This document shows, one piece after another, positions 7,856 through 20,047 of a stretch of 64,000 nt of DNA. How positions within the stretch are numbered: position 1 is the stretch's first letter; every line of letters starts with the position of its first letter. Source of the stretch: Aquisphaera giovannonii. Its GTDB lineage: Bacteria; Planctomycetota; Planctomycetia; Isosphaerales; Isosphaeraceae. A program made the position numbers and the translations under genes. The notes beneath the pieces were generated by a model. That model did no database searches, was not told the DNA's origin, and saw only the letters and a program-made list of their open reading frames with translations. The stretch spans positions 7,068,001 to 7,132,000 of the forward strand of contig NZ_CP042997.1 of the NCBI RefSeq assembly GCF_008087625.1, written 5' to 3'.

Positions 7856-9931
7856 ATGACCACGACCTATCACATCGCCGACATCCGGAACGTCGCCCTG
7901 GCTGGACATGGGGCGTCGGGCAAGACCAGCCTTGCCGACGCCCTCCTCTTCGCCGCCGGCGCCATCAACCGCAAGGGCTCGGTCGACGACGGCACGAGCA
8001 CCCTCGACATCGACGACGAGGAGAAGCGCCGGCATTTCACGATCGACTGCCACATGGGGCACCTCGCCTGGAACGGCAAGCAGGTCCACCTGATCGACTC
8101 CCCCGGCTATCCCGATTTCATCGGCAACGCCCTGAGCGCCCTGGCGGCGGTGGAGAACGTGGTCCTCGCCGTGTCCGGGCCCTCCGGGATCGAGGTCAAC
8201 ACGCGGCGGCTCTTCCAGGAGGCGAGGAAGCTCGGGCTGGGACGCTTCATCGCCGTGACGAAGATGGATGCGGAGAACGTGGACTACCGCGCCGACCTCG
8301 CCGCCATCCGCGAGACGTTCGGCAACCAGTGCGTCCCGTTCAACGTGCCCGTCGGCCAGGGGGCCTCGTTCCAGGGGGTCGTGGACGTCCTCCAGCAGCA
8401 TGACGAGGACCCGGCGGGCTGCCCGCTGCCGCCGACCGAGGCCTACCAGATGGTCGTCGAGCAGATCGTCGAGTCCGACGAGGCGCTCATGAACCGTTAC
8501 CTCGAGGGCGAGTCCATCGGCGTGGACGAGCTCCGCAAGGCGGCCCACGACGCGATCGCCGCCGGCAAGCTCGTCCCGGTGCTCTGCGTCTGCACCCGCA
8601 AGGACCTGGGCATCAAGGAGCTGCTGGACCTGGTCACGGTCTGCGGGCTCTCGCCGGAGGACGTCCATCGGTTCGGCACCCGCGGCGAGGGCGAGGGCCC
8701 GGAGGAGGAGATCACCCCGGCCGAGGACGGCACGCTCGTGGCCCAGGTCTTCAAGACGGCGAACGACCAGTTCATGGGCAAGATGAGCTACCTGAGGATA
8801 CTGAGCGGCCGGATCGCGCCCGACACGAACCTCGTCAACCTCCGCAGCGGCAAGACGGCCAAGGCGGGGCACATCTACGTGCTCCAGGGCAAGCAGCAGG
8901 AGGAGGTCCCGGAGGCGATCGCGGGCGACATCGTGGCGATCGCCAAGTTCGACGACCTGCACGTCTCGGACACGGTGAGCAACGTCGGCGGCAACACGAC
9001 GGTGAGCCAGCTCAAGGTCGCCCCGATCCACTTCCCGGCCCCGATGGTCCCCCGCGCCGTGATCCCCAAGGCCCGCGAGGACGAGGCGAAGATGTCCGCC
9101 GGCCTGGCCAAGATCGCCGACGAGGACCCGACGTTCTCGATCCGCCGGGACACCCAGACGCACGAGCTGATCATCTCCGGGATGAGCGACCTGCACCTGG
9201 AGATCATCCAGCAGCGGCTCAAGAACCGCTACAAGCTGGAGATGAGCACGCACGTCCCCCACGTGCCCTACCTGGAGACGATCACCGCGAACGCCGAGGC
9301 CGACCATCGCCACAAGAAGCAGACCGGCGGGCGCGGGCAGTTCGGCGAGGTCCACCTGCGGGTCCGCCCGCTGGAGCGCGGCAAGGGCTTCAACTTCGTG
9401 GACGCGGTGAAGGGCGGCACCATCCCGGGCCAGTATATCCCGGCGGTGGAGAAGGGCGTCCGCGAGCAGATGGACAAGGGGATCATCTCCGGCAACCAGG
9501 TCGTCGACCTGGAGGTCGAGGTCTACTTCGGCAAGGACCACCCCGTCGACAGCTCCGAGCAGGCGTTCAAGACGGCCGCGGCCAACGCCCTGCGCAAGGC
9601 CTTCGAGAAGGCGCGCCCGGCGCTCCTCGAGCCGATCGTGGCCGCCGAGATCACCGTGCCGGCGGCCAACTTCGGCGACATCACGGCCGACCTGTCCACC
9701 CGGCGGGGGCACATCACGGGGATGGACACCCTTCCCGGCGGGCTCCAGACGATCCAGGCCATCGTGCCGCTGGCCGAGATGCTCTCGTACGCCACCCAGC
9801 TCAAGAGCATGACGTCGGGCCAGGGCTCGTTCGCGATGGAGCTGCGCGGCTACGAGCCGGTGCCGCCGAACGTCCAGCAGCAGATCGTCGAGAAGTACCA
9901 GAAGTCCCGTACGGGCGTCGAGGAAGACTGA
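7856..9931 (+). CDS. Elongation factor G-like GTPase (EF-G2 type)
   Basis: The 691-residue protein has the full EF-G domain set: a GTPase with G1 GHGASGKTS (17-25), G3 DSPGYPDF (81-88) and G4 TKMD (135-138), then domain II, and domains III-V with GGRGQFGEV and RGHITGMD. Two deviations mark it as the EF-G2 paralogue group rather than the main translocase: threonine replaces Asn in G4, and the switch I region reads EEKRRHFTI instead of RGITI. In the EF-G2 group the ribosome-linked role is not well settled. It stands alone, 104 bases after hisA, and is followed by a strong hairpin. Confidence 0.9.
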   Translation: MTTTYHIADIRNVALAGHGASGKTSLADALLFAAGAINRKGSVDDGTSTLDIDDEEKRRHFTIDCHMGHLAWNGKQVHLIDSPGYPDFIGNALSALAAVENVVLAVSGPSGIEVNTRRLFQEARKLGLGRFIAVTKMDAENVDYRADLAAIRETFGNQCVPFNVPVGQGASFQGVVDVLQQHDEDPAGCPLPPTEAYQMVVEQIVESDEALMNRYLEGESIGVDELRKAAHDAIAAGKLVPVLCVCTRKDLGIKELLDLVTVCGLSPEDVHRFGTRGEGEGPEEEITPAEDGTLVAQVFKTANDQFMGKMSYLRILSGRIAPDTNLVNLRSGKTAKAGHIYVLQGKQQEEVPEAIAGDIVAIAKFDDLHVSDTVSNVGGNTTVSQLKVAPIHFPAPMVPRAVIPKAREDEAKMSAGLAKIADEDPTFSIRRDTQTHELIISGMSDLHLEIIQQRLKNRYKLEMSTHVPHVPYLETITANAEADHRHKKQTGGRGQFGEVHLRVRPLERGKGFNFVDAVKGGTIPGQYIPAVEKGVREQMDKGIISGNQVVDLEVEVYFGKDHPVDSSEQAFKTAAANALRKAFEKARPALLEPIVAAEITVPAANFGDITADLSTRRGHITGMDTLPGGLQTIQAIVPLAEMLSYATQLKSMTSGQGSFAMELRGYEPVPPNVQQQIVEKYQKSRTGVEED

Positions 9932-10020
9932 CCCGCGCCGGGCCCGCCCCCGCGGCACCGCCGGGCCCCCGCCGGCGCGTGCCGCGATCGCACGGGCCGC
10001 GGCTCGCGCGATCCGAACCC

Positions 10021-10092
10021 GTGGGAGCCGCCTCCGTGCCGCGACCGCGCAGGCCGAGGCTCGCGCGGTCGCCGCACGGAGGCGGCTCCCAC
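10021..10092. terminator. 30-bp stem hairpin between convergent genes
   Basis: Bases 10021-10050 pair with 10063-10092 with a single C-C mismatch, around a 12-base loop. It lies between the stops of the EF-G2 gene (+) and the glycine-rich gene (-), so it can serve both directions. There is no T run. The upstream segment 9979-10018 is an imperfect direct copy of its inner part. Confidence 0.6.
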
Positions 10093-10140
10093 GGAGGATG
10101 ATCGACCGTCTCGGCGAACCGGCCTGTTTGAGTCCGGCAC

Positions 10141-10677
10141 TCAGTAGAAGCCGCCGAAGCCTCCCCCGAAGCCGAATCCGAAGCCGAAGACCATCGGCGG
10201 CCGGGCATAATTGTCGATGTGCTGCTGGAGGGCGAAGTTGCTGGCGATGCCGAGCTTCTGGGCCTCGAACTGGTCCATCCGGGTCGGGGCGCCGCCCGCG
10301 TTGCCGAAGCGTGCGACCCGCGTCGGGTCGCCGTGGCTGTAGTACTGGTCCGGGACCTGGGCGGTCTCGGGATGACGCACCGGGGCGGCCGGAGAACGGT
10401 ACCCATAGCCCTCGTCGCGACCGTAAGGTCCGGAGTACTGGCTGGGGACGTGATGCTGGAGCATGCTCCGACGCCGGGGCGCGTGCCGCGTCCTCGGCCG
10501 GAGCGCGGCCGGGCCCCAGACCGCGCCCACGCTCGGGGCCATCGAGGCCGCGTCCTCACCCTCGCTCTCGGGGATCGCCGCCGTCGTCCCCTGGGCGTGT
10601 GCCGTCGGTGCGAGCGTGCAGAACGCGACGCCGAGGCCGGCCGCGAGCCATGTCACCGTCCCCCCACGCCTGATCAT
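10141..10677 (-). CDS. Secreted glycine/aromatic-tail protein, hypothetical
   Basis: The 178-residue product has a Sec signal ending in PTAHA (cleavage before Q29). The mature part is basic with His, Tyr and Pro, and the last 16 residues alternate Phe and Gly (FGFGFGFGGGFGG) and end in Tyr. Such tails are seen in surface or matrix proteins, but no family is recognised. The start at 10677 is chosen because it opens the signal peptide. It converges with the EF-G2 gene and is 82 bases downstream of the metH stop on the same strand. Confidence 0.72.
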   Translation of the reverse strand: MIRRGGTVTWLAAGLGVAFCTLAPTAHAQGTTAAIPESEGEDAASMAPSVGAVWGPAALRPRTRHAPRRRSMLQHHVPSQYSGPYGRDEGYGYRSPAAPVRHPETAQVPDQYYSHGDPTRVARFGNAGGAPTRMDQFEAQKLGIASNFALQQHIDNYARPPMVFGFGFGFGGGFGGFY

Positions 10678-10759
10678 GATCGGTTGCCCCGATGAATGAG
10701 TCGGATCGTACCCGGCCGACCTGCCCCGCGGGGGCGGGCGTCGCCGCGGCCCGCCCGCA

Positions 10760-14482
<3,723 letters not shown>

Positions 14483-14485
14483 CAA

Positions 14486-14885
14486 CGTCCTGGGTTGGGG
14501 GATGTCGAGCGGGGTCGAACGGATCGACGGGAGTGGCTCGACCTCGGGGTCCGTCGCGGGCGGTCACCATCACCGGTCGTCGCGAGAGGCAGGCTGCGAC
14601 TGATTATCTTAGGTATCGCGGAAAGCTGTCAAGCAGCCGTGGCCCCGGGGCGACGCCGGGCGGGCCGCCCGGCCGGTCCGCCGGATCGTTCCCGCCGCCC
14701 CGCGGGTCTCGGCGACGGGACCTCGGGCCCGCCCGGCGGATTCTCGGCCGGGACTTCGGTCGGAAGGGGTCGATGCGGACAAGTAATGCCGGGGCGACCG
14801 GCGGGCCCGCGTCGGACGCCATCCGATCCGCCCGGTCGGCAGCCCGATCCTCCCCTCGCCCGCGCCCGAGAGATTGGAGTCCGCG
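14486..14885. other. Divergent intergenic region, 400 bases
   Basis: The region separates metH (-) from the RoxA-like gene (+). It holds the metH promoter near 14603-14632. The metH leader (about 110 nt) was read for cobalamin, SAM and SAH riboswitch motifs and none was convincing. The right half is extremely GC-rich and shows no gene. Confidence 0.5.
14603..14632 (-). promoter_or_regulatory. sigma70-like promoter of metH
   Basis: On the minus strand TTGACA (14632-14627, a perfect -35) is followed after 18 bases by GATAAT (14608-14603), five of six matches to the -10. This AT-richer patch stands out in a GC-rich region and points at metH, whose ATG is at 14482. Confidence 0.6.
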
Positions 14886-16676
14886 ATGAGCCAATCGAGA
14901 CAATCAGCCCGGCCCCTCCCGCTCGGTCCGTTGCTCCTGCTCCTGGGATTGGCCGCCGGCTGCGGGCGATCGCCCGTGGATCCCGTCGACCCGGCCCATC
15001 CCGGCGACGCGGCCGCCGATCGGAACGCCAGCCCGGGCAGGGAAGACCCGCTGGGGGAAGGCGTGGACCGGGTCGTCTACCCGGACCAGGGATGGTCGCC
15101 GGCCGACAGCCGGCGGTTCTACTGGACCTCCCAGGGCTCGCAGATCATGCCGTACGACTGGTTCCTCGCCCTGGAGCAGGCCGACAGCGAGAAGCCGTTT
15201 CGGAGCCAGGAGAACCTCCTCCGCTACCGTTATCTGCCGCAGAAGCCCGATTCCTCGAATCCGGATGGCCTGCCGGTCGGGTTCGTGAAGGACTCCGGGG
15301 CGAAGCGGGACTGGTTCGGCTTCACCTGCGCCGCATGCCACACGGGGGAGGTCCACTACAAGAAGGTCGCCTACCGGATCGACGGCGGCCCGTCGCTCGC
15401 GGACACGACGGGATTCCTCACCGCCCTGACCGCGGCCATCAAGGCGACGCAGGATCGGCCCGAGAAGTTCGACAGGTTCGCGGCAAAGGTGCTCGGCAAG
15501 GCCGACTCGGCCGAGGCCCGATCCACGCTCACGTCGGACCTCGCCGTGATCGCGGGCCGGCGGAAGGGATACGACTCGCGGAACTTCCCGCCGGGCAAGC
15601 CCGCCGGCAACGGCAGGATCGACGCCTTCGGCGCGATCCAGAACGAGGTCTTCCACCGCGCCGCGAAGCCGGACGAGCCGGATGACAGCACGGCCAGCGC
15701 CCGGCCGGCCGACGCCCCGGTCTCCATCCCGTTCCTCTGGGACACGCCCCAGCACGACATCGTCCAGTGGAACGGTGCGGCCAAAAATACCCCGCGCGTC
15801 GTCGGCCCCCTGGGGCGGAACGTCGGCGAGGTCCTGGGCGTCTTCGGGGACTTCGACATCCCCGAACACCCGTCGATCCTCGGCTATCGATCGTCGGTGC
15901 AGGTCGACAACCTGAAGAGGATGGAGGAGTGGCTCACCACCCTCTGGTCGCCCCAGTGGCCGGCCGAATTCCCCGCGATCGACGCCGGGAAGCGTGACAG
16001 GGGCAAGGTCCTGTACGACCAGAATTGCGTGAAGTGCCACGACCTCATCGACCGCAAGAGTCCTACCCGCAAGGTCATCGCCAGGATGGAACCGACCGGC
16101 ACCGATCCCCTGATGGCGATGAACTTCGACGCCCGCCGGGGGCGTTCGGGGAAGCTGGAGGGCGCCTTCAGCCGCTTCCTGCCGCTCATCCCGGGCAGCA
16201 CGAAGATCGGACCCGAGGCCGCCGGGGCCGAGCTGCTCGGCAACGCCGTCATCGGGACGATCGTCGGCTCCTGGCGGGAGGCGCCCAAGGATGAGCTGGG
16301 GCAGTTCGAGTACCGCCGCGGCCGGTCCACCAGCGCGGACATCACGGAGGGCCCGGACCTCGGCCCGCCCTACAAGGGCCGGCCGCTCAACGGCATCTGG
16401 GCCACGGCGCCGTACCTGCACAACGGATCGGTGCCCACCCTCTACGACCTGCTCAGCCCCGCGGAGAAGCGCCCCGAGCACTTCGGGGTCGGCAGCCGGG
16501 AATTCGACACCGAGAAGGTGGGATTGAAGACCACCGAGGCGGGCTTCTTCACGTTCCGGGTGCGCGACGAAAAGGGCCAACTCATCCCCGGGAACTCGAA
16601 CGCGGGCCACGCCTTCGGCGCGAAGCTGAACGAGGGGGAGCGGCTGGACCTGCTCGAATACCTGAAGTCGCTCTGA
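14886..16676 (+). CDS. RoxA-like dihaem cytochrome c lipoprotein
   Basis: The 596-residue product begins with a lipoprotein signal (lipobox GLAAGC, C26). It has two haem c sites, CAACH at 148-152 and CVKCH at 381-385, plus YWTSQGSQIMPYDWF and the C-terminal APYLHNGSVPTLYDLL followed by a REFDTEKVG segment. These motifs match the dihaem peroxidase-like superfamily that includes rubber oxygenase RoxA. It would act in the periplasm as an oxidase, peroxidase or oxygenase; the substrate is unknown. The ATG at 14886 has a TTGGAG upstream. It is divergent from metH. Confidence 0.82.
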   Translation: MSQSRQSARPLPLGPLLLLLGLAAGCGRSPVDPVDPAHPGDAAADRNASPGREDPLGEGVDRVVYPDQGWSPADSRRFYWTSQGSQIMPYDWFLALEQADSEKPFRSQENLLRYRYLPQKPDSSNPDGLPVGFVKDSGAKRDWFGFTCAACHTGEVHYKKVAYRIDGGPSLADTTGFLTALTAAIKATQDRPEKFDRFAAKVLGKADSAEARSTLTSDLAVIAGRRKGYDSRNFPPGKPAGNGRIDAFGAIQNEVFHRAAKPDEPDDSTASARPADAPVSIPFLWDTPQHDIVQWNGAAKNTPRVVGPLGRNVGEVLGVFGDFDIPEHPSILGYRSSVQVDNLKRMEEWLTTLWSPQWPAEFPAIDAGKRDRGKVLYDQNCVKCHDLIDRKSPTRKVIARMEPTGTDPLMAMNFDARRGRSGKLEGAFSRFLPLIPGSTKIGPEAAGAELLGNAVIGTIVGSWREAPKDELGQFEYRRGRSTSADITEGPDLGPPYKGRPLNGIWATAPYLHNGSVPTLYDLLSPAEKRPEHFGVGSREFDTEKVGLKTTEAGFFTFRVRDEKGQLIPGNSNAGHAFGAKLNEGERLDLLEYLKSL

Positions 16677-16694
16677 TAGCCAGGCGGGCCCGAC

Positions 16695-16938
16695 CTGAGT
16701 GACTGTCCCACAAGTGCTGTCCCCCAGGCAGCGTCTCGTCGCGACCAGTCTCCGGCAGGAGGATCGTCCGGATCCGCTTCCCACCTGACAGAGGGGGGAT
16801 ACAGGCGGGTGAATCCGATCGCCTCGGCCCGGATCGATACACCTCCTCGGACTCCCCCTTCGTAGGGGGGAGGACCGGGATCGGCTCGCCTTCTTGAGGG
16901 GGATTGCAGGAAGCGTTGCTTATGGGACAGACCCTCAG
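16695..16938. mobile_element. Small non-autonomous element with inverted ends
   Basis: The ends 16695-16714 and 16919-16938 are inverted copies (17 of 20 bases the same; core CTGTCCCAYAAG). The 244-base element contains no gene, but the interior carries the PPYEGGVRGG repeat. It fills the gap between the convergent RoxA-like and PKS genes, and its right end includes the PKS stop codon. The ends resemble terminal repeats of some DDE insertion sequences (inference). Confidence 0.5.
16771..16890. repeat. Dispersed repeat with CTCCCCC hairpin (copy 2)
   Basis: This is the second copy of the repeat at 6083-6203, in the same orientation. Shared blocks are CCGCTTCCCACCTG, CGGCCCGGA and GACTCCCCCTTCGTA, the last forming a hairpin at about 16852-16872. 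By eye roughly two thirds of the bases agree. Confidence 0.65.
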
Positions 16939-18026
16939 TCGAGGATCGCCGCCTCGACGGCCAGGCCCGGCCCGAAGGCCAGCGCGACGCAAGGCCCCGG
17001 CGCACCCGCGCGGGCCAGCCGATCCAGGATGAAGAGGATGGTGGGCGAGGACATGTTGCCGTGCTCCGCGAGGACGCGCTGGGAGACGCCCAGCGCGTCG
17101 TGGCCGAGGCCGAGCGCCTCGGCGACCGCGGAGAGGATCCTCGGGCCGCCGGGATGGACGGCCCACGAGCCGACCGAGGCCAGGTCCAGGCCGTGCCTCG
17201 CCAGCCACGACTCGAGCCAGGGCCGGAGGTGCGTGCCGATCAGGTCCGGCACCCGGTTGGAGAGCGTCATCTGGAAGCCGTGGTCGCCGATCCGCCAGGA
17301 CATGGCGTCCTCCGAATCCGCGATCAGCGTCGATCCCGACGCGACCAGGCGGAGGCGTCGCGACGCACGAGCAACGCCCGCGGACGCGGCCTCCGGCACG
17401 GCCACGACCGCCGCGGCGCCGTCGGCGAACAGGGAATTGGAGACGATCCGCTCCGCGTCCCAGCCGTACTGGTGGTGGAGGCTGCAGAGCTCCAGGGCGC
17501 AGAGCAGCACGCACGCGTCGGGGTCGGCCCGCAGGAAGGCGTCGGCGACCCGGAGGCCGTTGAGCGCCCCGTGGCAGCCCATGAACCCGACGTGAGTCCT
17601 CGCCGCCTCCGCGCGGAGCGGCAAATGACCGATGAGCGTGACGTCGAGCCCGGGCGCGTGGAAGCCGCTGCAGGAGACGGTGATCAGGTGGGTCACCCGC
17701 CCCGGTGGGATGCCGGCCGCGTCCAAGGCGGCCTTCGCGGCGAGGAGCCCCAGCGGCCCGGCCTCCGCCTCGTAACGCCGCATCCGCTCCAGCGTCGAGG
17801 GGGCCGCCTCGCCGTAGAACGTCTGCCGTCCTTCGAGCGGGCCGTCGGACCGGTCCAGCACCACGCAGCCCCGGCCCTCGACGCCGGCCCGCCGGTAGAG
17901 CGCCGCGAAGAGCCGCTCCTGCGACGGGCTCTCGCAGGCGTACTTCCGGGCGATGAGTGCCGCGTCCTCCTGGCTGATCCGATGCGGCGGCAGCGCCGTG
18001 CCGATGCCCGCGATGACGGTGCTCAT
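16935..18026 (-). CDS. Type III polyketide synthase
   Basis: The 363-residue ketosynthase of the chalcone/stilbene synthase family should condense malonyl-CoA onto a starter, with no carrier protein. The catalytic triad is visible: C151 in GFMGCHGALNG, H291 in WAVHPGGPRIL and N324 in EHGNMSSPT. Its start is 3 bases after the stop of an FAD oxidoreductase, itself overlapping a methyltransferase, so the three form one operon. The order and functions resemble srsABC-type phenolic-lipid/quinone clusters, suggesting an alkylresorcinol or pyrone later hydroxylated and methylated. The starter is unknown. The stop codon lies in a repeat end. Confidence 0.92.
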   Translation of the reverse strand: MSTVIAGIGTALPPHRISQEDAALIARKYACESPSQERLFAALYRRAGVEGRGCVVLDRSDGPLEGRQTFYGEAAPSTLERMRRYEAEAGPLGLLAAKAALDAAGIPPGRVTHLITVSCSGFHAPGLDVTLIGHLPLRAEAARTHVGFMGCHGALNGLRVADAFLRADPDACVLLCALELCSLHHQYGWDAERIVSNSLFADGAAAVVAVPEAASAGVARASRRLRLVASGSTLIADSEDAMSWRIGDHGFQMTLSNRVPDLIGTHLRPWLESWLARHGLDLASVGSWAVHPGGPRILSAVAEALGLGHDALGVSQRVLAEHGNMSSPTILFILDRLARAGAPGPCVALAFGPGLAVEAAILD

Positions 18027-18029
18027 GTT

Positions 18030-19202
18030 TCAGCTCGATTGCCCCAGGAGGGATGTGCCGTCAAGACGGCGGGTCGTGGCGCCGGCGAGCGCGGGGAAGC
18101 GGCCCGCCGCGGCGAAGGCGGCCCGGGCGATCCAGGGCCGTCGCAGCACGGCGGCGACCCCCCGGCAGAGCCGCTGCCTTTGCAAGACGCATGCTTCATG
18201 GGCGCGCCGCCATTCCCGCGCCAGCCCCGGCTCCCAGCGTGCGGCCGCCCGTTCGGACAGCGGCACGACCTCGGCCGCGGCCCGGATCGCCCAGGCCATG
18301 CCCTCGCCCGTGAACGGCTCGACGTATCCCGCCGCATCGCCGAGCACGAAGAGTCGCTCCGCGGCCATCGGACGGGTCCGCCGGGAGAGCGGCAATGTCC
18401 CCTGCCAATCGGCCCGCTCCAGGCCCTCCGCGGCCCGGAAGCCCGCCTGCCCCAGGATTTCTCGCGCGGCCGCGGCGGGCCCGCCGGCCGAGCGGAGCAG
18501 CCCGGCGTCGAGGGCCGCCGCCACGTTGAGCGACCCGTCCTCCAGGCGTACGAGGCCGACATAGCCGCGGCGGCCGACGGCCATGGCGATGGTGCCCTCG
18601 CGGGGGAAGCCGTGATCGCCCGGCAGGCGGCAGCCCGCGCCGATGCGGCTGCCCGGCGAGGCCACGCTCCGGACGCCCTCGTCGCGCTCGAATCGAGGCA
18701 GGCCGAGGCCCGTCGCCACGAGCACGACGCTCGCCCTCGCGACGACCTGGCGGGGGCCCTCGGCCAGCGTGATCCGCCGGAGTCCGCCCTCGGCGGGGCC
18801 GACCGTCGCCTCGATGCCGTCCCGGAACCAGGCCCCCGCGGCCACGGCCTCGCCGGCGAGCGCGGAATCGAGCGCGGAGCGGGACACGGCGGTCCCGCCG
18901 GGCAGCGCCAGGGAGATCGAGCGGCCCTCGAGGCCGATCTCCAGCCGATCCAGGGCGGGGCCGCCGAGCCCGCGGAGTGCCGGCCCGAGCCCCGCGGCCT
19001 CGAGTGCCCCCACCGCGTCCCGGTTGAGGCACGCCCCGCAGACCTTCCGCCTCGGGAACGGCTTTCGGTCCACGAGGAGCGTCCGCAGCCCTCGGAGCGC
19101 CAGCCCGCGGGCCGCGACGGAACCCGCCGGTCCGGCCCCCAGGACGATGGCGTCCCACGGGCGGCGTGCCAGGTCCTCGATGTCCCGAGGCGTCGTGCTC
19201 AT
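18030..19202 (-). CDS. FAD-dependent oxidoreductase (geranylgeranyl reductase-like)
   Basis: The 390-residue flavoprotein has the dinucleotide loop LGAGPAGSVAA (22-27), the RKVCGACL segment found in geranylgeranyl reductase and related aromatic hydroxylases, and the second FAD motif GDAAGYVEPFTGEGM. In this operon it probably oxidises or hydroxylates the polyketide ring. The ATG at 19202 overlaps the TGA of the methyltransferase (ATGA), so translation is likely coupled; a longer open frame upstream is ignored. The PKS starts 3 bases after its stop. Confidence 0.88.
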   Translation of the reverse strand: MSTTPRDIEDLARRPWDAIVLGAGPAGSVAARGLALRGLRTLLVDRKPFPRRKVCGACLNRDAVGALEAAGLGPALRGLGGPALDRLEIGLEGRSISLALPGGTAVSRSALDSALAGEAVAAGAWFRDGIEATVGPAEGGLRRITLAEGPRQVVARASVVLVATGLGLPRFERDEGVRSVASPGSRIGAGCRLPGDHGFPREGTIAMAVGRRGYVGLVRLEDGSLNVAAALDAGLLRSAGGPAAAAREILGQAGFRAAEGLERADWQGTLPLSRRTRPMAAERLFVLGDAAGYVEPFTGEGMAWAIRAAAEVVPLSERAAARWEPGLAREWRRAHEACVLQRQRLCRGVAAVLRRPWIARAAFAAAGRFPALAGATTRRLDGTSLLGQSS

Positions 19203-20011
19203 CGCGTGCGGGGCCTCCAGCTCAGGAGGAAGCGTCGCGGCCAGTGTCGCGTGAGGCGGACCGGCCCTCCCGCCGCCCGCTCCGCCAGGCCCAGCGCCTC
19301 GGCGGCCGTGAAGGCCGCGGCCACGGAGGCCGGGCCGTCGGCGTGGACGATCGGGGAACGGGAGAGGAGCCGGCATCCGGCGACGGCCAATCCGTAGCCG
19401 AGCCGGCTCCGGATGAGGTCATCCACCAGCACGAGGTCCAGGGCCGCATCGTCCATCCGGCGGAGCAGCGCGACCGCATCCGCCTCGTCGAGGTGATGCA
19501 GGAAGAGCGAGCAGGTCAGGACGTTGTAGTCCCCCGGCAGCGGGCCGGCGAGGGCATCCCGGGCGAAATAACGGCACGACGATCCCCGCCCGGCCGCGCG
19601 GGACGCGGCCAGCCCGACGGCCGTCTCGCTGATGTCGCAGCCGTCGAACCGGGCGTCCAGGCCGGCGGCCCGCGCCTTCTTCTCCAGGGCGAGCGGCAGG
19701 GATCCGCCGCCCGTCGCCACGTCGAGGACCCGGAGCGGCCCGGCGGCCGAGGGCCTGGACGACGCCAGGCCCTCGATCTGCCGCCAGAGGATGGAGGCCG
19801 TGCGGCTGATCGCGTTGATCCGCCTCAGGCCCTCCAGCGCCCGGGCGTGCTCGGCCGCGGGCAGGCCCGGCTGGTCCATCAGCTCGGGCTCTCGGCGACG
19901 ACATCGCAGGTCGGGCAGAAGTGACGTCAAGGGAAGCATCCGGGAGGGCATTCTCGGCTTCGGCCCGGCCCCCGCGGCCTCGCCCGCCGTCGCGGTGGAG
20001 GCGGGAAGCAA
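19199..20011 (-). CDS. SAM-dependent methyltransferase
   Basis: The up-to-270-residue protein carries SAM motif I VLDVATGGGSLP, an acidic motif II (FDGCDISETAVG) and LTCSLFLHHLDEAD, placing it among class I small-molecule methyltransferases. It is the first gene of the methyltransferase-oxidoreductase-PKS operon and likely methylates the phenolic product. The start is uncertain: ATGs at 20011, 19951 and 19939 are all in frame, and a later one at 19879 begins MDQPGLP. Homologous proteins usually begin shortly before the RRREPELMD segment, which favours the inner ones. Confidence 0.85.
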   Translation of the reverse strand: MLPASTATAGEAAGAGPKPRMPSRMLPLTSLLPDLRCRRREPELMDQPGLPAAEHARALEGLRRINAISRTASILWRQIEGLASSRPSAAGPLRVLDVATGGGSLPLALEKKARAAGLDARFDGCDISETAVGLAASRAAGRGSSCRYFARDALAGPLPGDYNVLTCSLFLHHLDEADAVALLRRMDDAALDLVLVDDLIRSRLGYGLAVAGCRLLSRSPIVHADGPASVAAAFTAAEALGLAERAAGGPVRLTRHWPRRFLLSWRPRTR

Positions 20012-20047
20012 GGGGGAGGGCCTGGCGGCCGCGACGGCGAGTGTGGA

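Noticed and set aside
7829-9958. 709-codon minus-strand frame opposite the EF-G2 gene
   Set aside because: It is a mirror of a well-supported gene and shows only Arg, Asp and Leu-rich text.
14486-14600. Possible cobalamin, SAM or SAH riboswitch before metH
   Set aside because: A GCCACT word is present, but no paired stems or conserved boxes of those classes could be built.
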